Positions 7,621-12,667 of a DNA stretch of 12,667 bases are shown here, piece by piece; within the stretch, counting starts at the first letter, position 1, and the number at the start of each line of letters is the position of its first letter. Under the pieces are notes generated by a model. It did not search any database and was not told where the DNA came from. It saw only the letters and a list, made by a program, of their open reading frames with translations. The position numbers and the translations under genes are program-made. Origin of the DNA: Amoebophrya sp. AT5.2 (taxonomy: Eukaryota; Sar; Dinophyceae; Syndiniales; Amoebophryaceae); contig RXOD01005747.1 of assembly GCA_005223375.1 (NCBI GenBank), positions 1 through 12,667 of the forward strand, given 5' to 3'.

Positions 7621-8600
7621 CACTCTTGCTCTTAGTCGTCGACAGCCTTGCGATCAGTGACAGTGACCACGTTCAGTTTTGAATATAGGAATCAACTTTC
7701 TTCTTGCGTCGATCACGACGTTCACGAGCGACCAGTGATAGGGAAAAATCAATATTACTCTTTATGTATCTCTATCTTTACGCAGGTGGGAGAAGTCCAC
7801 TAAAGCACAAAGAATTCAATTGCGCGGAGGAAAGTAGTTTTGGCAGAAGCTAAAGCAAGCTGCTGCGAGTGGTTCTAGCTTAAGCGCTGTTGTTGATGTG
7901 GAACAGAGGACATCGGAGTGGAGTCATTCGAGTTCATCTTCATCTTGACATTCTCAGGAACTCAAACATACAAGTCAAAAGATTCGACCCAGGCGGCCTA
8001 GAACCACTTGTCAGATCGCATTTCATATTTTGGATCTCATGAGGATCGGAGTTGGCATTTGTAAAGGTACGTAAATACTAGATCTTTTTTGCATTTTACA
8101 AATAGGCGCGAAGACACTGATATTTAAGTACATAGACATTGAACAAGTAGCGAGGTGTTCAACATGATGGACGCTGTGGCGATCTCGAACAAGCGCGCGC
8201 ACTTCGTTGGACATCTTTCCCTTCTTGCCTTGCATCGAAGAGACGTCGTGCTCGGGATGTTGGAATCAATTGGATATTTTCTTTTTTTGAAGATAGCGCC
8301 TCTCGATGTGCTTGCCAATCCGCGACTCCTGTCAGGAGTATGATCATTGATCTAACACCGGACACGAAAGGCAGAAAGTTCAAACACCTCTCCAGCTACA
8401 CGGTCCAGATTTCCGGTCGGCTTTTAGGGGGTGAATTCTTATCATGGATGGATCTACTTTTTATTTCTTCTTTTCTATGATCTTAGAGTGCCGGACCGTT
8501 CCGCGAACGCAGGGCCCGATCTGCTCTTCTCCTCCTTGTTAGAGCTACCACCCTGCAAAAGAGAGAGTATGTCCCCTTCAATGCCAACTGGACTAAGCAG
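7621..8600. other. Gene-free intergenic stretch with small inverted repeats
   Basis: No open frame here has a credible start, composition or domain on either strand. Visible structures are an 11-bp inverted repeat AGTGGTTCTAG / CTAGAACCACT (7868-7878 and 7998-8008), GCTTAAGC (7878-7885), ACTCCTG-T-CAGGAGT (8325-8339) and ATGATCAT (8340-8347). No tRNA-like T-arm with matching stems was found. Confidence 0.5.
7868..8008. repeat. 11-bp inverted repeat enclosing about 120 nt
   Basis: The left arm AGTGGTTCTAG (7868-7878) is the exact reverse complement of the right arm CTAGAACCACT (7998-8008). No target-site duplication or transposase frame accompanies them, so a mobile element is not claimed. 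Confidence 0.6.
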
Positions 8601-8614
8601 TCGAGATCGATTGG

Positions 8615-8740
8615 ATATGCAGAACCAGGCAACTAAGCTATCGCCAACCGAATATGCAGACTCGACCAGTCGCCTATGCAGACAGCGGCCCCCAAAACTC
8701 GACAACCGCCCGAATAGGCGACCGGTTGCTGAATATGCAG
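8615..8740. repeat. Cluster of ATATGCAG motifs
   Basis: ATATGCAG occurs at 8615-8622, 8652-8659 and 8733-8740, with a CTATGCAG variant at 8674-8681. Flanking bases are often (C)GA before and A(C) after. Spacing is irregular (37, 22 and 59 nt), so this is a dispersed motif cluster rather than a regular array. Confidence 0.7.
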
Positions 8741-9297
8741 GTCGTGGTGAAGATAGGTAGCATAGAGTCTTTTGTTCGGGCAAATTGTTGCCCTGCATCG
8801 AACGGATTGATTCAGATAGACTAATATGTATAAATTTTTTTTGTTCAAGACCAAGTTCTGGGACGCACTGGCCTGAAAGCAGCACAGACTTTGGCGCTCC
8901 CAGCAATTGAAAGCTCCTCCTCAATTATGTGAGCATCGCGATCCGCCCATCCGTTGATGGTGAGGTGCGGCGTTTTTGAATATTTGGGCTTTTGACACGT
9001 TAGCGCAATACGTTCGTACTTACTTTGAATTGATCATAACTAAGTACAACAGCGGCATCTATTTGCAGGTATTAACTTATCACGAGGAGGTAGAGGTTCG
9101 AGCTTCGTCGGTCGTGGAAACCCGCCCCCGCCCCATTCTCCGGTAAAAAATAGCTGAAGAATGAAGTAGCAGGTGAAACAGTGCGTGAAAGTCGTCGACC
9201 AGGCTAGGGCTAGCAAAAGTAAGTCGTTTGCGAAGAGCACCAGCACAGGCCAGCTGCGACGATCATATCACTATCACCCGTGCTTCGCGTCCAGCCA
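8741..9297. other. Intergenic stretch 3' of the disordered-protein gene
   Basis: AT-rich with homopolymer T runs (8837-8844). A C-rich tract CCCGCCCCCGCCCC lies near 9121-9134 (GC-box-like). It presumably contains the 3' untranslated region of the upstream minus-strand gene. No credible coding region was seen. Confidence 0.5.
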
Positions 9298-9348
9298 CTA
9301 CGCGCCGCCCGTGAAGTTCGCGAGAGCGTGCTCCTCGATGTGGGGAAA
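9298..9348 (-). CDS. Possible terminal exon of the disordered-protein gene
   Basis: After a candidate 45-nt intron (9393-9349, ending AACGCAACAG) the phase-0 frame reads FPHIEEHALANFTGGA and stops at TAG (9298-9300). The segment is GC-rich like the main exon, unlike its flanks. The evidence is suggestive only, because the intron is short and lacks a pyrimidine tract. Confidence 0.25.
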   Translation of the reverse strand, partial: FPHIEEHALANFTGGA

Positions 9349-9393
9349 CTGTTGCGTTGTTCAGTGTTTGATTTTTTTTTTTCGTTGATTTAC

Positions 9394-9456
9394 CGTAGAA
9401 GCTGGCGATGTCCTTTTTATTTTTTCGTCATCTTCCTCTCGCTGTCTAGGTGCGTA
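9394..9456 (-). CDS. Possible small 3' exon of the disordered-protein gene
   Basis: In phase 0 after the acceptor at 9457 this reads 21 highly charged residues starting YAPRQREEDDEK and ending SPAST, followed directly by another possible donor GTAAAT. If that donor is not used, the frame continues for ten codons and ends at TGA (9361-9363) with a basic KKKIKH tail. Confidence 0.35.
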
Positions 9457-9544
9457 CTTCGAAAGAAGAAGTTACCGACACTCTACCTTCGCGGCAAAAT
9501 AAAGATTACATATTGTAAGTATTCAGTAAAGAAAGCAAACTTAC
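9457..9544 (-). other. Probable intron in the disordered-protein gene (88 nt)
   Basis: The donor GTAAGT starts at 9544. The proposed acceptor CTTCTTCTTTCGAAG ends at 9457 and has a good pyrimidine tract. Both boundaries are phase 0. The intron is clearly AT-richer than the exon before it. The donor is strong; the acceptor is a choice among several AGs. Confidence 0.5.
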
Positions 9545-12500
9545 CGGCTGTGCGTGCGTTCTCTTGGTTGCTGGGTTCCAGTAAGTCGCTTCGTCTTCAT
9601 CGAGGAGGTCGGTTTGAGGCGAAACGCGGCGCAGACCCAATGTTTTTTTTCGGTCGGGCAGTTGTAAGTCATGACACCCCGAAAAGATCCCTGAACTCAG
9701 GTTTGCCGCATCCATTATATCATTGGGCTGCGTTAACGTTGAAAGAGAGCGGCTCCCGCTCCCGGCGGAACGGGGCGGCTCCAGGAACAGGTGGCGCACG
9801 CCGGGTTCATCTACTGCGGACTCTGCGCGGGGGTCTGCAGGCTCTGCACGTGGTGCGTGGTGCGCGTCGTGCGGCATGGTATCCAGCGGCAAGCGTGTAG
9901 TTGCTGCGTCTTCATCTGCGCCATGGTCCACCAAGGCCGGCTCTCCGTAATTTTGCTCCGCCTCATCAGACCCTGCGGAATCTTCTCCGTGCTGTCCACT
10001 TTCGCGCCGATCGCCTTGAGCAAGCGCAGCTCTTTCCTGGCCATGTTCTTGCTGTTCACCTTCAAGTTCAAGGAATGCCCTCGTCTCGCCCTGCTGGTGT
10101 AGTTGCGCATACAGAAGATTCTGCAGCTTCTGGAACATCGAGGAAGGTGCTGCAGCACCGGGCCGAGATGGCTCCGGAACAAGAACAGCCGACGGCTGTT
10201 CTTGCATTTGATCGGGCAGCCCTGCGCCAGGCGGCCGCTGCTGAGCCTGAAACTGACTCTGACGCTGAAAAGCGAGCAAATCATACTTCGAGCGCGAGCG
10301 CGCGGGCGACGGATCACCCGAGCGCGAGCGGTAGTGCGACGCTTCAGCGGGCCCTCGTGCTCGACGACGCGCGCTGGAAGCGTTAGCCGAGATCAGGTCC
10401 AAACTCGTTGGAGTTGGACTTGAAGTTGGACCAGGCCAACTGCTGAAGCCGCCAGGGTGTAGAAGCCGCTGCGCTTCGTCTTTTGCCGTGGACGCGGAAG
10501 CGGCTTCGATAGTGGAGCAGCCAGCACAGTTTCCAGTTCCACCTCCTGCACCTCCACCTCCGGGGGCGATTACTTGCGAATTACGCGGACGAAACGCATC
10601 GTCGATCGGATCGACGGAACTCGAGCTGGCTGGCGGCACGACGGGAGCAGCTTTTCCAAGCGCCTCAACCTCTCCATCCCCGGCCCGCCTGCCCCCCGGC
10701 GTTTCGGTTTCAGTGGTTTCCCACCGGAATGGAAGAGGGTGATCGACGCTCGCAGCGTCCTCCTCCAAAGCACTGCTGTACGAAGCGGCATCGTCCTCGT
10801 CTTCCTTCAGCACAGCACTTCTCTCCTCGTCCGAACTCCACTCGACGTGTTGATGTAGTTGTTCTTGTTCGTCTTCGTCCGCCGACCGGAAACCCGCCGC
10901 CTCGCTTATTTCGGGTTCGGAGCCCGCATCGGTCATCCTTTCGGCCTGTGTTAGTTCGCCATCGCTCCTGATCCGGTGTAGGTGCGCCAATCTCGCGGCC
11001 CGCTCATCCGCAAGCGCTTGTTTTTTCGAGCAGCGTTCCATCACATCCTCCACTAGATTCTTAGCGACGGCACTGGTGCTGTCCTCCAAAGAAGCAGAGG
11101 CTCCTGCTCCCAAGTTCTGCACTTGGCCCGCCGCAGGCCACGGCGAGGACGATGCAGATGCCGCGCTGGAGGAGCCAGCAGCCGCCACGACGCCCACGCC
11201 TGGCGTCGCGAGAGTGGCCGACGATCTGTCTTGCGGCACCGGAGCGATGTCGGAAGAGAGCGATATCATACCTGAGCCCGCACCTGCGTGTCCCGCGGAT
11301 GACTCAGCGGATGCATGAGTGGGGGTGGCAAGCCCCTCGTCCTGATCCTGTGATGGTTGATTATAAGCGCCGAAGCCGGGCCGATCTCCGATGGGTTTCC
11401 GCAGAAGCTCCCCGGGACTCGGACAGGGTCGTAGAGGACTCTTCGCCGACTCTGCACCAGGTCCGTCATGCTCACACGATTCCGTCAACATAGCTTTGTG
11501 GATGTCACTGTTTCTCGACGTCGACGCTCCCCCCGAGGGCGCGCTACTCGCGCGTGCCACAGCCACTCCAGCCTGATATGTGTCTGCGCCGGCATTTTCA
11601 GAGCCTGCTGCCGCGCCAGCGGCGCCCTGCAGCGTGCCGCCGAGGCTCCCGTCTCCTTCTGGCGCCGAGAAGTCTCTCTCTTCGACCTCATTCTGCTCAG
11701 CCTCAGGCTCGCCAGCGGGGTCACTTCGTTCGCTATCACTGTCCCCGACGTCTGGCGACGGAAAATCAAGCCCGCCGGAGCTAGCGCCACTACCTCCACC
11801 GATGTCCGTGTCCGCTGCGTCCGACATCTCTTCACCGTCGGGGCGTCGAGGCGCGAGCTGCCGTCTTTCCTCCCGTCGTTGCATATTTGCTTCGCGCAAT
11901 TCCTCCTGCCTCTTCATAATCTCGTCTAACGGATCTCCGGCAAAGTTCCCCGCCTCCGGTTCCGGACGCGACGCGCCGGACGACGAAGAGGATGCTGCCT
12001 CTGTAGCGGTTCCCGCTCCACTTCCACTGGGACCGGGTGGTCGCACTGCGGTAGGTGCACAAGTTGGGGCTCCACTTCCAGATCTAGTACTAGTTCCACC
12101 TTCAGCTGTGCCTGTCGCTGGAGCTAGTACCACAGCACTGCCGGCGATTGGCTGCATGCTACTGCTAGTGCTGCCGCTTTCTGCGACTTTTTCCGCAGCA
12201 GCTTTTGGAGCAAATAATTGGAATTGCGGAGAGGTGTCGAAAAGTGCGGCGCTACTGCGCTCCAACCCAGCAGCGCCCGCGATCGTTGCCGGCGGCCCCG
12301 TCCCCGCGACCGTATCTTTTTCCTCTACCACCCTGCTCGACGACGAAGGCGCGACGCCCGCCGGCAGTACTTGTACTATGTCGGGCATCATGGCAGCGAG
12401 ATGCGCCTTCGCGTGCGTGCCAGCTTGATGATGCGGCGACCCGGCAGAGAACATACACCGCCGGGTACTGCCAGGGCTGTGTTTCCTGCGACCGGATGCG

Positions 12501-12604
12501 ATTCCTGAGTTGTAGGGCCCGGGCGAGCTGCAGTATGTCGGCACGCCACGACCACTCCGCAGGAACCGCGACGAAGCGCCTGGACCCTCTTCTTGAAAGC
12601 CCAT
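9545..12604 (-). CDS. Large intrinsically disordered protein, main exon
   Basis: No domain family was recognised. The exon encodes about 1,020 residues from ATG12604 (preceded by an in-frame GTG; the frame stays open to the window end, so the true start may lie further right). Ser, Ala, Gly, Pro, Asp and Glu dominate, predicting disorder. Short predicted helices stand out at residues 227-250, 517-546 and 823-865, the last Gln-rich. There is an Arg/Ser stretch (ARRRARGPAEASHYRSRSGD) near 746-765. Two helix-plus-RxDGE modules are diverged copies of each other, each followed by an acidic Ser-rich tract. There is no signal peptide or membrane segment. The frame runs on to 9506, but CCG|GTAAGT at 9545/9544 is a near-consensus donor and the sequence beyond becomes AT-rich, so the exon probably ends at 9545. 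Composition resembles nuclear scaffold or RNA-associated proteins, but no function is assigned. Confidence 0.65.
10925..11050 (-). repeat. Helix/RxDGE module, copy 2
   Basis: This encodes residues 520-561 of the disordered protein: EDVMER, 20 residues of charged helix, IRSDGE, then MTDA after a six-residue insertion. An acidic Ser-rich tract follows, as after copy 1. Confidence 0.5.
11816..11926 (-). repeat. Helix/RxDGE module, copy 1
   Basis: This encodes residues 228-264 of the disordered protein: DEIMKR, 20 residues of charged helix, RRPDGE, then MSDA. It aligns without gaps to copy 2 from DEIMKR to DGE (32 residues each). Confidence 0.5.
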
Positions 12605-12667
12605 CACATTAGAGGCTGTGGAACAATTCCCGGAATTCTCTGCGCAGAGAATAGGGGGAGGGAGGGG
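12605..12667 (-). promoter_or_regulatory. Candidate 3' splice site / leader of the disordered-protein gene
   Basis: On the minus strand a C/T-rich tract (CCCCTCCCTCCCCCTATTCTCTGCGCAG) ends in CAG at about 12644, some 40 nt before ATG12604. This is the expected form of a 3' splice site for an upstream exon or a trans-spliced leader. The frame is also open through it, so coding could simply continue beyond the window. Confidence 0.45.
12635..12652. repeat. 18-bp perfect palindrome
   Basis: ATTCTCTGCGCAGAGAAT is its own reverse complement. Immediately beside it is AATTCC-C-GGAATT (12625-12637), a second inverted repeat with 6-bp arms. The palindrome covers the candidate CAG splice acceptor. Confidence 0.95.

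Noticed and set aside
7980..8008. GATTCGACCC resembling a tRNA T-loop
   Set aside because: No matching T-stem, anticodon arm or acceptor stem could be drawn on either strand.
8431..8760. 109-codon plus-strand open frame starting with ATG
   Set aside because: No recognisable domain, low-complexity motif cluster inside, and opposite to the orientation of all supported genes.
8475..8924. 149-codon minus-strand open frame
   Set aside because: It starts at TTG, has no domain, overlaps the ATATGCAG cluster and is AT-richer than the supported genes.
9040..9246. 68-codon minus-strand open frame, possible extra 3' exon
   Set aside because: It begins at GTG with no ATG. The acceptor CATTCTTCAG inside it is plausible, but nothing ties it to the upstream gene.
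11580..12428. 282-codon plus-strand open frame opposite the disordered protein
   Set aside because: A Ser/Ala/Pro-rich mirror of a GC-rich minus-strand frame. The minus frame is far longer and ends in a strong donor.

Overview
The window looks like nuclear DNA of a eukaryotic microbe. Long GC-rich open frames on the minus strand are interrupted by shorter, AT-richer stretches with GT...AG boundaries, and one predicted protein begins with a classical secretory signal peptide. No Shine-Dalgarno-led operon, tRNA, rRNA, CRISPR array or recognisable transposon was seen. All three supported genes lie on the minus strand and two of them are tightly packed. That fits an alveolate/dinoflagellate-like unidirectional arrangement, but the taxonomic guess is weak and rests on layout alone.

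Region 1 (about 1-5700, minus strand) is one large spliced gene for a superfamily 2 helicase/ATPase. Exon 1 (5642-3201) holds the first RecA-like domain with Walker A (TGSGKT), DEAH and ATGTP motifs. A 461-nt intron (3200-2740) follows. Exon 2 (2739-1057) holds the second RecA domain, with motif V and a motif VI spaced QxxGRxxRxxxH. That spacing is characteristic of the D6/D11 (NPH-I / early transcription factor) helicases of nucleocytoplasmic large DNA viruses and of linear cytoplasmic plasmids. After a probable 70-nt intron, exon 3 (986-81) encodes a Lys/Ala-rich heptad-repeat tail. The gene probably continues beyond position 1.

Region 2 (5749-7074, minus) encodes a 441-residue predicted secreted or membrane protein: signal peptide, basic middle, long acidic Ser/Asp/Glu tract and a hydrophobic C-terminal segment built on a 27-bp duplication. 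It ends only about 60 nt from the helicase frame.

Region 3 (about 7100-9300) has no convincing gene. It contains a diverged direct duplication (7366-7451 and 7513-7620) carrying the palindrome TCACGTGA, a cluster of ATATGCAG motifs (8615-8740) and several small inverted repeats.

Region 4 (about 9300-12667, minus) encodes a roughly 1,020-residue, almost wholly disordered protein with two diverged copies of a helix-plus-RxDGE module. Its main exon ends in a textbook donor (CCG|GTAAGT), and one or two small 3' exons are proposed.

No functional link between the three genes is visible. The most notable content is the virus-type helicase in a spliced, apparently cellular setting.
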